Origin: Atriophallophorus winterbourni
Lineage: Eukaryota > Platyhelminthes > Trematoda > Plagiorchiida > Microphallidae
Length of the DNA stretch: 64,000 nucleotides
Direction of reading: 5' to 3'
Assembly: GCA_013407085.1 (NCBI GenBank)
Contig: JACCGJ010006429.1
Span: 1 to 64,000, forward strand
Shown here: one piece after another, positions 10,730 to 20,878 of the stretch
Position numbering within the stretch: the stretch's first letter is position 1
Layout of the letters: each line of letters starts with the position of its first letter
Program-made: the position numbers and the translations under genes
The notes under the pieces: generated by a model
What the model saw: only the letters and a program-made list of their open reading frames with translations
Told to the model about the DNA's origin: nothing
Database searches by the model: none

Positions 10730-11430
10730 TAACAGGAAGTCGGTGAATCATTGGACCCATATCTACAAAAACTGAAACGTATCCGTAAAGACTGTTACTT
10801 CAAGGCAGTTACTGCTGATGAATATTGTGATAAAACTATCCGTTCTTCGTTTATCTGAGGAATTATTCCAAATACTATTCACCAGCGTCTCCTGGAACAT
10901 GATTCTTGAAGCGGCGGTATGTATGAAAGCACATGCCTGATTCAGGCAAAGTGCCGCACAGTCACAGACTGCGCGTCGGCTAAGATACTGTCAGGTTGCC
11001 CAGGCCTAGACAGATATGAGGAAGAAAATAGAAATGGTTGTGAGATTCCACCGTGATTCAGCATGCAGCTTACTACAGGTGGCCAATCAATTTAGCACGG
11101 TGGTAACCGCACAGCACAGAAGTACTGTACGATTGCTTCCGTGCAATTGAAGCGGCAGAGATTCAGTTGTTGTCATACACATCCATGTACCCACCGACGA
11201 AATATGTACCATACATTCAAATTCTACCTATTCCTCCACCTAATCCGGCCCTCACAACTTAGCGGCTGTCACTCTGAAATGTTATTTTTGTAGTTAAAAC
11301 AAACACCCTCGGACTCAGTGCCATTTACGTAATGCCAACTGTAAAAACTGTAGTAAAATCAGACATTTTCAGCGCATGTGTAAATCGACTTCCGTTTCCA
11401 AACAGGTCGCGTCAGTATGTCATAAGATTA
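10730..11430 (+). pseudogene. CsRn1-like gag with CHCC zinc finger
   Basis: The region from about 10738 reads SLDPYLQKLKRIRKDCYFKA and then VTADEYCDKTIRSSF, with a stop before GIIPNTIHQRLLE; this is the helical capsid part of CsRn1-type gag. After the repeat insertion, about 11280-11395 reads CYFC, HPRTQCH, CKNC and H-x4-C, the CHCC nucleic-acid-binding finger. Gag would package the element RNA. Internal stops and the insertion inactivate it. Confidence 0.75.
10918..11137 (+). repeat. Structured dispersed repeat, copy A
   Basis: About 220 bases, sharing with copy B (14643-14866) the order GCCTGATCCAGGC-like hairpin, CAGTC-x3-GACTG hairpin, TACTGTCAGG, CCCAGGCCTAGAC, GAAGAAAA, TCAGCATGCAG, GGCCAATCAATTTAGCACGG and AGTACTGYACGATTGC. 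It interrupts the gag of the CsRn1-like element, so it is mobile or was carried by something mobile. No open frame and no RNA polymerase III B box are seen. Its class is unknown to me. Confidence 0.7.
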
Positions 11431-11441
11431 CATCAAACTGA

Positions 11442-11877
11442 TTGACTGCTGCAATTCATTGTTCTCTTGCATGTGCCGTTATTTTGGTTACCGCAAATTG
11501 TGTTGCACTTAATGCCTTGATCGATACCGGCAGTTCGGACACTTATCTATCAGCTAGTATCGTCCGTTCTCACAACTGGAAAGTATATCAATCTCGTACA
11601 AATATAACAATGTTTTCTACAAACTTGTTGAGTCAGACAGAAGGACATTGTTTTAACGAATTGAATTATCGTCATTTAACCTACAAGCATGCCTCAGTTA
11701 TGTTCGGATGTCATTCTCAGGCATGATTTTTTGATGCAACATAGTGACGTAAACATATCTTTTGGTGGTTCGAAAACAACACTTTCCTTATTTGCGTTAA
11801 ATCCTGCCCGTGTTGAACTACGAACATTTTGTGGTCCATTTTCACCCTGTTGCCGGCCAATCGCAACAAAATCCTGA
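11442..11877 (+). pseudogene. CsRn1-like aspartic protease
   Basis: Reads ALIDTGSSDTYLSASI with the catalytic D-T-G intact, followed by a degenerate segment. A second frame from 11689 carries the ILRHDFLMQHSDV segment that corresponds to the conserved region after the protease flaps in Gypsy elements. The frame changes near 11690 and again near 11830. Confidence 0.75.
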
Positions 11878-12350
11878 CGTTTGCCACCAGTGGGTCAGAG
11901 ATTTATCAAAAACCAAATCGAAAGACTCCTGGTGATGATATTATCGAACCTTCGAGATCGCCATGGAGAGCACAGATTTTAACAATCTCTAACGAAAATC
12001 ACAAACGCAGGTTGGTGGTGCATTACAGCCGAACCATAAATCGCTTTACGCAACTCGACGCATACTCTTTACCACGAATCGTCGATATGATCAAAAAGAT
12101 TGCTCAGTACAAGTAAATCACGACGCTTGATTTAAAGGGTGCATGCCATCGAGTACCGATCCGTGATGACGAGACATTTTACACAGCTTTTGAGGCTTGT
12201 GGTAATCTCTACCAGTTTTGTCGTATTCTGTTTTGGATAACTAATGGGGTTGCTTGCTTTCAGTGCATAATCGATACTGTCATTGGCAATGCCTATTTCA
12301 CTGATTTTTTGCATTGATAAGGTCATTTTTGTGGTCGTGACAAAAAAACA
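11829..12350 (+). pseudogene. CsRn1-like reverse transcriptase
   Basis: Reads SRSPWRAQILTISNENHKRR, then VVHYSRTINRFTQLDAYSLPR; past a stop at 12115 comes TLDLKGACHRVPI and LYQFCRILF. These are Gypsy RT blocks. The catalytic YxDD box is not recognisable and may be lost in the damaged stretch near 12300-12350, which itself reads out of frame. Confidence 0.75.
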
Positions 12351-13200
12351 TGATGAAAACTACCTCCGATTTGTACAAATCGCTTATTACATTTAGTGAT
12401 GATAAATCCATCTTGGCTACTGATAAAATCACACTTTTGGGCTATCAACTTTCAAAAGGTATTATCCATCCGAACACTGGACGTTTTAGCGATCTACGAG
12501 ACCTTCCATCCCCCGTAACAATAACTCACAACAGAGAGTGATGGGCATGTTTGCTTACTACTCACACTGGATTTTACCGTTTTCCGACAAAATCTCGCCA
12601 TTGGCACATAATTCCACTTTCCCGCTTCCACCTCATGTGTTGCAAACATTCAACGCTCACAAAGCGGAACTTGCAATACTGCTGTTGTATCAATCGACCC
12701 AAAAACACCTTTTGCAGTGGAGAGAGGTGCTTCTGACGTCGCTATAGCGGCCACCTTGAATCAAGAAGGGAGACCTGTCGCCTTTTTTCTAGGACATTAT
12801 CTGTTTCTGAAAGAAATCACTCATCAGTTAAAAAGAAGTTTACACTATCGTTGAATATTGTCGCAAATGGAGACACTACCTCACTGATGTACATTTTTAA
12901 ACTCAAAGGATAAACGCTCTGTGGCGTTTATGTTTGACAAAAAATAATAAAAACAAGGTTAAAAATGATAAAATTTTACGCTGGCGATTAGAATTATCCG
13001 AATTTCGCTATAATGTTGTGTATCGGCCTGGTAGGGACAACCAGGCGGCTGACACATTGTCCAAAGTTACATGCTCCTTAACACAGTCTTTGGATTTGAA
13101 ATCACTCAATGATTTCTTATGCCACCTGGATGTTACACTATGTTGCACTACATCCGATAAAACACGCCATTTTCAATTCAGGATGTACAGCAAATGACTT
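12350..13200 (+). pseudogene. CsRn1-like RT connection and RNase H
   Basis: 12350-12541 reads ATDKITLLGYQLSKGIIHP, the RT C-terminal part. 12540-12740 reads MGMFAYYSHWILPFSDKISP. 12930-13070 is the end of RNase H with VKNDKILRWRLELSEF and YRPGRDNQAADTLSKV. The RNase H acidic catalytic centre near 12715-12830 is scattered over different frames. Dead. Confidence 0.75.
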
Positions 13201-13960
13201 CTGGATGTAGCGAGTGTTCATAAACCAGATGCTGCTCACCTCATCAAGACTACACAACCATTCAAGATATTGAGTATAGACTTCAAAGGACTTATCAATT
13301 CATAAACTCGGAATACACTCTGACAATAGTAGACGAGTATGCGCGATTTCCATTTCTATTTCCATGTCCTGCTACTTCCTATGCTACTGTAGTGAACTGT
13401 TTTTGCAAACTGTTTTCGTTATTCGGATTTCCCGCTTATGTTTACTCGGATCGTAATTCTGTCTTTATGTCTAACGAAATCAAATCGTTCTTACACAATC
13501 ACGGTGTGGCAACTAGCAGAACAACTCCGTATAATCCTCTAGGAAATGGCCAGGTGAAACGTCTCATCTTCACTCTCTGGAAAGCCATAAATTTGACCAT
13601 GAGACCCAAGAATTTGTCGCTGGACAGCTAAGAATTCGTACTTCTCGTAGCTTTGCATTCAGTTTGATCGTTGTTATGTGCTGCTACAAACGTAATTCCT
13701 CTTGAGCGCTTCATGACATGAAGAGCTGCATCAAGAACATCCATTCCCAATTGGCTTTCATTGGGAAATATCGTTCTTTTGAAAAAGTTTGCTCGTTCCT
13801 CAAAGTACAGTCCTGCAGTTGAAGCAGAAGTGCTGGAATGTAATCCACTATATGCGCATGTGTGCCTCCGTGATGGCAAAGAACAAACTGTCTCCCTGCG
13901 ACATTTGACGCCTTGTGTTGATGAACAAGCAATTGAAACTTCAGTTTGACTCCGTTTCTC
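13201..13960 (+). pseudogene. CsRn1-like integrase
   Basis: The catalytic core at 13392-13631 reads FGFPAYVYSDRNSVFMSNEI and then SRTTPYNPLGNGQVKRL. The second Asp (YSDR) is present; the Glu of the D,D35E triad appears changed, because GNGQVKRL stands where GNGQVER is usual. The C-terminal part (about 13735-13945) carries WLSLGNIVLLKKFARSSKYS and SLRHLTPC. The integrase would insert the cDNA. Frame breaks at 13631 and upstream of 13392. Confidence 0.75.
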
Positions 13961-14096
13961 AAAATGAAGATACGGTCCGGTCAACATACGAAATTTTGAA
14001 AGAGAGTCAGCAACGACTTCATCCTTGTTCCCTTCGAAATCGAGAGGTATAGTGTTCACTGAATGCGGTTACGATTTCATTTTGCTGCTGGAAGAA

Positions 14097-14242
14097 TGTG
14101 GCGATTCATTAACTCATCTTTTCTTCGTGTGCATATCTCATGCTTACCCTTTACTATTACGGCTACTGTACTCTTGTTTTAGAATAATATAGCCTTTCGA
14201 ACTGGCTTTTGTCTCTTTTATTCTCTTTTATATCACACTACA
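14097..14242 (+). repeat. 3' LTR of the CsRn1-like element
   Basis: Begins TGTGG and ends CACTACA. Colinear with the 5' LTR at 10339-10496 over its whole length with several small indels. It lies directly downstream of the integrase C-terminus. Confidence 0.8.
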
Positions 14243-14642
14243 CAATGATCACTGCATTTTGCAGGAGCACACTTAGAATAACTCTAAGGGCCTAGGTGAA
14301 AATACGAGATCAAACATCTTGTGACTTTTAGCAGGATGAATCGTATTGACTCAACCCCAAAGCCGCACTTTATCACGCAATCAGGTAGTTCAACTCGATA
14401 TTTCGTTTGCATGCTATTATTATGTGAGATTTTTAATTTACCCAACTTGTTTCATAACCCCGCCTGCATTGATCATTTTCTCGGTCCTTATGCTCGACCT
14501 GTGTCCTTTTAAATACTTCTTGGACCTCTTCGTTTTATACAAATTTCGACATCCTTACTTGACACCTTTTCTCACCCACACCCCTCGCTTTTCTCCATTT
14601 CTCCTTTTATTGGATTGCATAATGGCGAATCAGCCCACATAA
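14243..14642. other. No gene recognised
   Basis: AT- and pyrimidine-rich sequence between the 3' LTR and copy B of the structured repeat. Short open stretches on the plus strand look like chance products of pyrimidine-rich DNA. Confidence 0.4.
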
Positions 14643-14866
14643 TGGTATGAGAGCACAAGCCTGATCCAGGCAAAGTGCCGCACAGTCAGAGACTGCACGT
14701 GGGCAAAGATACTGTCAGGGTGCCCAGGCCTAGACTAATATGAGGAAGAAAAAACAACAGGATATGGTAGTGAGACTCCAGCCTGTTTCAGCATGCAGCT
14801 CACTGCCTCTGGCCAATCAATTTAGCACGGTGTTAGCCACAGCACAAAGTACTGCACGATTGCACA
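14643..14866 (+). repeat. Structured dispersed repeat, copy B
   Basis: The best-preserved copy. It shows three successive perfect short hairpins in the first 85 bases: GCCTG-ATC-CAGGC (14659-14671), CAGTC-AGA-GACTG (14683-14695), and GGGCA (14701-14705) pairing with TGCCC (14721-14725). The remaining part matches copy A. Copy C, inverted, lies 1.1 kb downstream; B and C even share the flank ACATCCGTA at their facing ends. Confidence 0.7.
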
Positions 14867-15998
14867 TCCGTACACCTAAACCCGAGGTCGACCAGGCCAT
14901 GTTTTCGTCAACTTTGTTTTCCCACAAGAGAACTAACAGGTTGAGTCTGGTTTAACTGCCGTTGATACATGGTATCGATTTTCGATCTTGCTCCGCCGTT
15001 TACAGCAGTACATACCCTTCGTAGCTCTACGAAACATGAATTTCGACGACCGTTCTCGGTTTGATCAATCGGATGCGCTTGATACTGGCGACCGTAGCCC
15101 TGAATTTCGTGTGTTTTACTTGGGCTTCTTCAAAGCGTTCGAATGCTTTGATCACTAAACTTAGCCTGACTGTAGTTATTATTTTAACAAAACACGATAT
15201 AATAATATAGGATGAAAATTATGACAACAAACTTCGTTGGTGCCATTGACTTCGTTTTACAGCCGTGTCGCGTGAGGTTTCCTAGCGTGACACGCACAGG
15301 TAAGTTGTACCCTCGACCTTCAGTGTGGAGCGGAACATCGCGTCCTCTACGTAGATGAAAACGCTACACACACCTATTTTTGTTGGATTGGACACGTGTC
15401 AAGCGTTTCTTCTCACCGTTTATCATGTATGAATCACACCGCACTTCATTCAGATCGCCTGGCTATGGTCTGACAGATACGAACGATTGGTCACACAATG
15501 ACAGCGCATTGTGATACATAGACTGACTGTAGCGCTATGCTCAACGAGACATCCGTTTACTTAGGTGGGGCCATGTAGCTTCAAACTAAAAATATATAAA
15601 ATCGCATGCGGATCTACAGCTCTCCAAAGCAGTATAGTTGGGTTTATGGTATCACAGCTTAGTTACGCTTAAATAAAAACAGTTTCCGAACTATCTTAAA
15701 CAATTGGCTGAACGTATCGTAGATATTAACTCATTGTATGGCTCGTGAACTCCTATTCCATATAAAACATTTTTGATTAAGACAAGAAAACAGTTCTTGA
15801 AAGTTTGCTTGGTAATGTATTGAAACCGCGATGTTGCAAAATTTCCACAATAATTGTATGTGTGTGTGACGGAAACGTATGCAAATATAGTTTTTTATTC
15901 TCTTCCCTGAAGACCTTTCCCAGTTAATTCGCTTTGATATTTTCCCTTTGCTATATACTAACTGGCACCCCAATGCTTTACTGTTTCTCTAATTTTTT
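14867..15998. other. Unrecognised 1.1-kb segment between inverted repeat copies B and C
   Basis: No supported ORF, RNA gene or known repeat. It is bounded on both sides by inverted copies of the same repeat, so it may be the interior of a larger element with long inverted ends, or simply host DNA between two independent insertions. Confidence 0.35.
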
Positions 15999-16195
15999 AC
16001 GGATGTGCAATCGTGTAGTACTTTTGTAATGTTTAACTAACATCAAGCAGAATTGATTTGCTTAAAAACGCTGGAGTTTTATTGCCATTTCTATTTTCAT
16101 TTCTAATATCTGCCTAGATCTGGGCAACCTGACAGTCCACCTACAGTCTATGACTGTGATACTTTGCCACGGTAAAGCTTGTAACTTCAAACACT
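15999..16195 (-). repeat. Structured dispersed repeat, copy C
   Basis: The reverse complement carries the same order of blocks as copies A and B (CAGTC-x3-GACTG, ACTGTCAGGTTGCCCAG, AATCAATT, ACGATTGCACATCCGTA) at lower identity. It lies directly upstream of the RTE-type LINE at 16399. Confidence 0.6.
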
Positions 16196-16356
16196 TGTCC
16201 TATACACTTAGCCGCTATCTGGCCTTCTATCTTGATGCTAGCACTGGTGTTGAGCTGAACGCGAGAGGACGCTAGTATCTCATTCATTCTTGGTTTCAGC
16301 AATTTGACTGCATCTCAGCCTATGTGCGGTCTACGTCCCCCTGTTTGCCATTCCAT

Positions 16357-16398
16357 ACATACATACAAGCGTGCATACATACATGCATACACACATAC
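16357..16398. repeat. (ATAC)n microsatellite
   Basis: Imperfect tandem ATAC/CATA units immediately before the 5' end of the RTE-type LINE. A similar tract follows its 3' end at 19278-19355. Confidence 0.8.
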
Positions 16399-17106
16399 TG
16401 TCACAGCTGGGTGGTTTTGGGTATAAGCTCCCAATTCTGAAAGTTCTCTAATGACGAGCGGCGCATATAGCTTCTGACAGTCAAGTCCTGCTCCTGGCCT
16501 GAACGCGTGGTCCTGCGTGACCCGCCGGAACTGCTACTACTGACAGGAGAAAGGGCGAAGGCGGCTGACTAGCGCCTCAAATCTAGCTTGCTTCGGGCAG
16601 GTGCAGCTCGTTCGTCCATTAAGGCAGTTCACTTAGGGGAAGGAAAACCCTTATTTCAAACCTCCACTAGCTTGTGGCTACATCTATTCATGTAAAAGGC
16701 TTCAGGTGTCAACATCGAGGAAAAATCCGGAGCCGAAGTCCCCTTAGGCAGTCCGAAGTTGTACTCAACTTCGTCCTGCCAACTCCTGTGACTGCATCGT
16801 TGTCTAAACATATCAGCCTAGCTGTTCGTTTGGTTCCGGTAGTGCCGTGGAGAGGGAGCACTTGTTGCATGGTCAACAGCTAGTTCTCTATATTCTACTG
16901 GCGTACATCTCAACGCACCAATGGAGAGGACACTCCATTCCGCTTTTACGGATAATAACACGGGAAGCAGCAGATACCGGTTAAAAGCTATGGCTCGCCT
17001 GGCGTAGAGCTCAGCGCCTGAGGCTGCTTCCGACGGTAGGAGAGATTTTCATGTCTCATTGGACGGCTAACGCCCGCCTCAAGCTGGGCAGCCCCAAGTC
17101 AATAAC

Positions 17107-18180
17107 GTGCCGTCTCGCCACGGTCTGCTATCCTCATTGGGTGCATGGGAATTAGTAATCAACCGACAAGAAGACTATCTTTCCGCACCAGCGAAACGAA
17201 TTACTAAACAACAACGGCCAGTTCTAAAACTGGGAACCTGGAACGCCCGGTCCATGCTTCCGGGATTTCATGACGACGTCTGGAATACCAGAGGCGTAAG
17301 AAAATCAGCTGTGATTAACAATGAGCTAGAAAAGCTTAAGGTCAACATGGCTGCCCTACAAGACACGATTAGAAGACACTGGTATGCTAACAGAAAGAGA
17401 TTACACATTTTTGGAAAGGAAGTGGTTTTGATGTACCTCGACTGCATGGAGTTTGGTTTGCCGTTCGAGAGAGCCTACTAAAATCAGCAGAACCGAGCAG
17501 CAGCGGGAGCGAATGGATTCGAACTCTAAATCTGAACTGTATTACTGGTACCATTGCGTTGGTCAACGTGTATGAATCGACGTTCTCTGCGACGCCTGCT
17601 GAAAAAGCCGCTTTTTATCACAACCTCACAACAGTTCTCAAAAACGTGCCGCAAAAAACTGTAGTGGTATTGGGTGATTTCAATGCCAGAGTTGGTGCAG
17701 ATTACGAGTCTTGGCAAAACTGTCTATGAGGGTTCGGAATAGGTAAAACCAATGAAAATGGACAACGCCTTTTAGAACTGTGCACACAGTTCAATCTTTG
17801 TCTCAGTAACACATCCTTTCAAATATAACCCTAGCAAAATGTCTCGTGGAAACATCCTCACTCTAAGCATTGGCATCAGCTTGATCTTATTCTTGTTGGG
17901 CGCAATAATATAGGAATCGTACTCCTCACCAGATCATATCAAAGCGCAAACTGCGACACTGACCATTCGCTGGTTTGTGCAAAACTGAAGTTTCCCCAGA
18001 CTAGATTTCACCGCGCCAAATTGTCTGCTAAACCAAGGGTAGACGTCACTCGCATGTGCGAAACTAATCTAGCTGCGCGATTTGCAAAAGCCTTCACAGC
18101 CGAGATCAACAAGACAACCCCACTCGAATCGGCTTCGGAAAATTGGGAATCGCTAAAAGCTGCATATGCCAAGTCGCATT
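17107..18180 (+). pseudogene. RTE endonuclease remnant
   Basis: The first 124-codon stretch (17107-17481) carries TWNARSM, a catalytic motif of AP-like endonucleases. In a second frame (about 17535-17715) TIALVNVYESTF and LGDFNARVGA supply the next motifs. A third frame from about 17940 has the D-H of the SDH motif (DTDHSLV). The Glu motif appears changed (LQDTIRR where an LQET motif is usual). The order and spacing fit an RTE-clade endonuclease domain. Confidence 0.75.
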
Positions 18181-18339
18181 TTATACTTACGGTCTGAGGA
18201 AAGCTCGAACGAGCGACTGTTTCAAATCAAAAGCTTCTGAGATGACTGCTGTTTTAGACGAGAAACGGTCGGCATTGTTGAAGTTTAATAGTATGCCAAA
18301 AGATGAAAAATTACGGATTCTAAGAGCAACTTAGCGAAT

Positions 18340-18960
18340 GGGATGGTTCCGACGGAATTCCACCTGAGCTCATCAAATTCCGTAGAACAATATTATTACA
18401 GCATCTTCACCATTTGCTTCTTCAGTGCTGGCAGGAGGAGTTTATCCCACAACAGATGCGAGACACGAAGATCATCACGCTATTTAAGAACAGTGGCGAC
18501 AGCAACAATTACAGAGGAATCTCCCTTCTGAATTTTTTGCTAAAGTCTTACAGATCCGGCTACAAGTTTTGGCTGATAGAGTTTATTCCGGTAAAATTTA
18601 CTCTTGATCTCAATGTGGCTTCCGTAGGGGAAGATTAACCGTTAACATGACCTTCTCTCTGAGACAACTTCAAGAAAAGTGTCCGGAACAGCTATTGCTA
18701 TTATACGCCGTTTTATTTATTTAACGAAGGCGTTATTTTGTTCCACTCAGGCATGAAAAGCTCAGCCCATTTTAACGGTTTCATTTAAGAAGCCTTCGAA
18801 ATTTTCCGAGTCGTCAAACAAGTGTGGGTTCTTGCTCCTACACTGTTCGGCATTTTCTTTGCTCTGCTTCTGAAGCACGCTTTTAGGATGAGTACAGAAG
18901 TCATTTTGGCAGACCGCACTTGCGGTACAAAGACGCTTGCAAAGGCGATATGAAAGCACC
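18340..18960 (+). pseudogene. RTE reverse transcriptase, truncated
   Basis: Fragments matching the better-preserved RT at 40202-41184 can be followed in three frames: PPELIKF-like sequence near 18360, the NNYRGISLLN block near 18510, SQCGF-like and LRQLQEKC near 18660-18690. The palm motif with the catalytic Asp pair is absent because the sequence skips from there to the C-terminal domain. Confidence 0.7.
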
Positions 18961-19277
18961 TGGCATTGACCCCGCTAGTTGGGAAGATCGTGCTCTTAAC
19001 CGCTCACATCTTAGAGGCATTGTGTCTTTACACAATGCGTCGTCTGCAAGCTAGGGAGGAGCATATACAGCTCTTGACTGCTGAACGCAGATCACGCCGT
19101 TGGCGTGCAACTGACGCCCAATGACCAAGTTCTGCCTATCGCTGCAAGCGCTGTGGGAGAGATTGTTCCTCCCGATTCGGACTGTTTAGTCATTCGAAAA
19201 GCTGTGAAGCATGAAAAAATCATGCGATTGTGATGTACATCCATAGTCGACATCGACCGAAGGAGGTCAATAACAAC

Positions 19278-19355
19278 ATACATGCATACATACATACCGA
19301 CATACATACATACATATATACTTACATACATACAAACATACGTGCATTCATACAT
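19278..19355. repeat. (CATA)n microsatellite
   Basis: Imperfect CATA repeats following the RTE 3' tail. Together with 16357-16398 it suggests the LINE inserted into, or generated, a tetranucleotide tract. Confidence 0.8.
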
Positions 19356-19358
19356 ATT

Positions 19359-19600
19359 CGTGCAGTACTTCTCTACTGTGCAAGCATCACTGTGCTAAAT
19401 TGATTCGACACCGACGCTGAACTGCATGCGGAAACATGCTGGAGTTTCATTGCCACTTTATTTTTTATATCTGTTTATGTTTGAGCAACCTGACAGTATC
19501 TTATCTCATACTCAGTCCTAGACTGTGGTGCACATTGGCTTGATCCAGGCTGGCAATTTCAAACGTACATATATAATTGCATACGCCCAATATCTGGAAA
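19359..19600 (-). repeat. Structured dispersed repeat, copy D
   Basis: Diverged copy in reverse orientation: AGTACTGCACG, AATCAATTTAGCAC, GCATGCAG, AACTCCAGCATG, GATACTGTCAGGTTGC, CAGTC-x3-GACTG and a GCC-type hairpin are all in order. It lies in the same orientation as copy C, so the RTE element sits between two direct copies. Confidence 0.6.
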
Positions 19601-19997
19601 CGTAAATAAGTGCTCGCAAATACATTTATGCGTGTATGTTCACATTTCCATAGAAATTTACCCCTGGTATCAATAGTTTCATATGTATACCTTTCAATAT
19701 CTCCCATCGCTTATATTGTGATGCCACTTTTACTTATATCGTCTATCCATTTGTCGAAATAATGAGTGCAGAGTTTGGAATCACATTGTTCTAGTTGGTA
19801 TGAAACTAGTGATCTAATCATATCATCGATTGCTCGATACATTTATTGTATTCTTGTTTCAAACATACAATATGGAATATTCAGAATAAGGTCTTCTCAA
19901 CATACGTGTACATGTCTTCCATCTGAACGTACCTCCCATTTTCGTGCAACAATGCATTGAACATCGTACTTTTTTTTAAAAAATGTTTCATCAAACA
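19601..19997. other. 3' flank of the GTPase gene
   Basis: No ORF of note. A minus-strand AATAAA hexamer lies at 19847-19842, about 150 nt downstream of the GTPase stop codon, a plausible polyadenylation signal. Confidence 0.45.
19842..19847 (-). promoter_or_regulatory. Candidate polyadenylation signal of the GTPase gene
   Basis: AATAAA on the minus strand about 150 nt after the stop codon at 20000-19998. Hexamer and distance only; the cleavage site is not defined. Confidence 0.4.
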
Positions 19998-20878
19998 TCA
20001 CGATATACTGCATTGCATATCGATTACAGTTAAACTGCTTGTGCTGGATTTCTCCTTACTTCCGATACTTAGCTTTCTAAATGTCTTTGTCAGCAATCTA
20101 TTGACGCTTGTATTAGAAGTTCTTCGCATCGATCCGGACGTGACACTCTGTGGGCTAAGCGATGGTGATCGTTCTGGGGTTTGACTATCCCTCCTTATGA
20201 GAACTGATTTTTTCGCCGCGTTCTGTGGCTTCAGCAGCACTGCGAATGCACTCGAACGACGATTCGTTTTCGATCCTCTTGTTGTCTGTTGTTCGAACTG
20301 AATTCCATCGGGCCCAGCTTCCTCGTTTTGGCACCACAAACATCGCATCATCTTCATCACTCCCATATCGATGAATGCTGAGGTCAAAACGATCGACGTG
20401 TACGGGATGTGATATTGATCCGCCAAAGCCTCAACAGCATCGTCTGATACAACCCATTCTTTCATATGGAGATCACATTTGTTTATTGCTATGACCATTA
20501 GCGGTGGCCACTTTGTATCTTGACGTTCCTCTCGAATTTGGTCAAGGGCTATTTTTAATTGAACCACGCTGTCTGGCTCATTCCTCGCACACACAAGTAT
20601 GAATGCGGACGCTCTTTTGACCCAAAGCTTTTGCATTGCCGGAAAACTGTAATTCCCAGCGGTATCGACCAGTCTCAATTTGCACGAATGATCACCGACT
20701 AAAAATTCACGCATGTATGAGTCCTCGATAGTCGGCTTGTACTTGCCGTGCAATGCGTCAGATGGTTCATACTGCAACAACCGATGTATCAAGGCTGTCT
20801 TGCCCACACGCGCTCCTCCCATCAATACGATGTTGGCATGAACCTCATCTTCATCGGGAATTCCCATTTCGTCCGATT
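19998..20878 (-). CDS. Ras-superfamily small GTPase, RASD (Dexras/Rhes)-like
   Basis: Minus strand, stop at 20000-19998. The P-loop reads GGARVGKT, switch I YKPTIEDSY, switch II LVDTAGNYSFPAM, the guanine-specificity motif NKCD, and a SAF motif stands for SAK. The FPAM-x-x-L sequence after the DxxGN motif, the long Ser/Arg-rich C-terminal extension (about 100 residues) and the terminal CSIS (a CAAX box predicting farnesylation and membrane attachment) all point to the RASD branch of Ras proteins. Asn replaces the catalytic Gln of Ras, as in RASD proteins, so intrinsic GTP hydrolysis is probably weak. A strong acceptor (pyrimidine tract then CTCAG) ends at 20879, so this is likely a downstream exon; translation may begin at the ATG at 20867-20865 (289 residues) or in an upstream exon I cannot locate. 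RASD identity is inference; another divergent Ras branch is possible. Confidence 0.85.

Larger units (their letters stand above)
10339..14242 (+). mobile_element. CsRn1-like Ty3/Gypsy LTR retrotransposon, decayed
   Basis: Two related LTRs (10339-10496 and 14097-14242) flank gag (about 10730-11430), protease (about 11460-11750), RT (about 11830-12350), RNase H (about 12700-13070) and integrase (about 13230-13950) in the standard Gypsy order. The gag finger is of the CHCC type (C-x2-C then H then C-x2-C-x3-H-x4-C), the hallmark of the CsRn1 family first described from liver flukes. The RNase H end reads LELSEFRYNVVYRPG and NQAADTLSKV, also typical. Many stops and frameshifts make the copy dead. 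A structured repeat (10918-11137) has inserted in gag. No matching target duplication was visible (attaa before, caatg after), so the ends may have decayed. Confidence 0.85.
16399..19276 (+). mobile_element. RTE-type LINE, decayed and internally deleted
   Basis: A 5' untranslated region of about 700 bases (16399-17100) is shared with the copy at 39310. An endonuclease begins near 17215 with LKLGTWNARSM, continues with VVVLGDFNARVGADY (about 17665-17710) and CDTDHSLVCAKL (about 17955-17990). The RT follows from about 18340, but the catalytic part is lost: between about 18690 and 18920 the RT jumps to the C-terminal [13 protein letters not shown] block. The 3' end is GATGTACATCCATAGTCGAC then a GGAGG-TCAA-TAACAAC tail at 19276, shared with at least five other fragments in the window. 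Stops and frameshifts throughout; inactive. Confidence 0.85.

Noticed and set aside
13628..14059. 143-codon minus-strand ORF
   Set aside because: It is antisense to the integrase C-terminus and 3' end of the CsRn1-like element; the plus strand carries the recognisable protein.
16357..19355. CRISPR-like array in the ATAC/CATA tracts
   Set aside because: Simple tetranucleotide microsatellites without spacers, in a eukaryotic genome.
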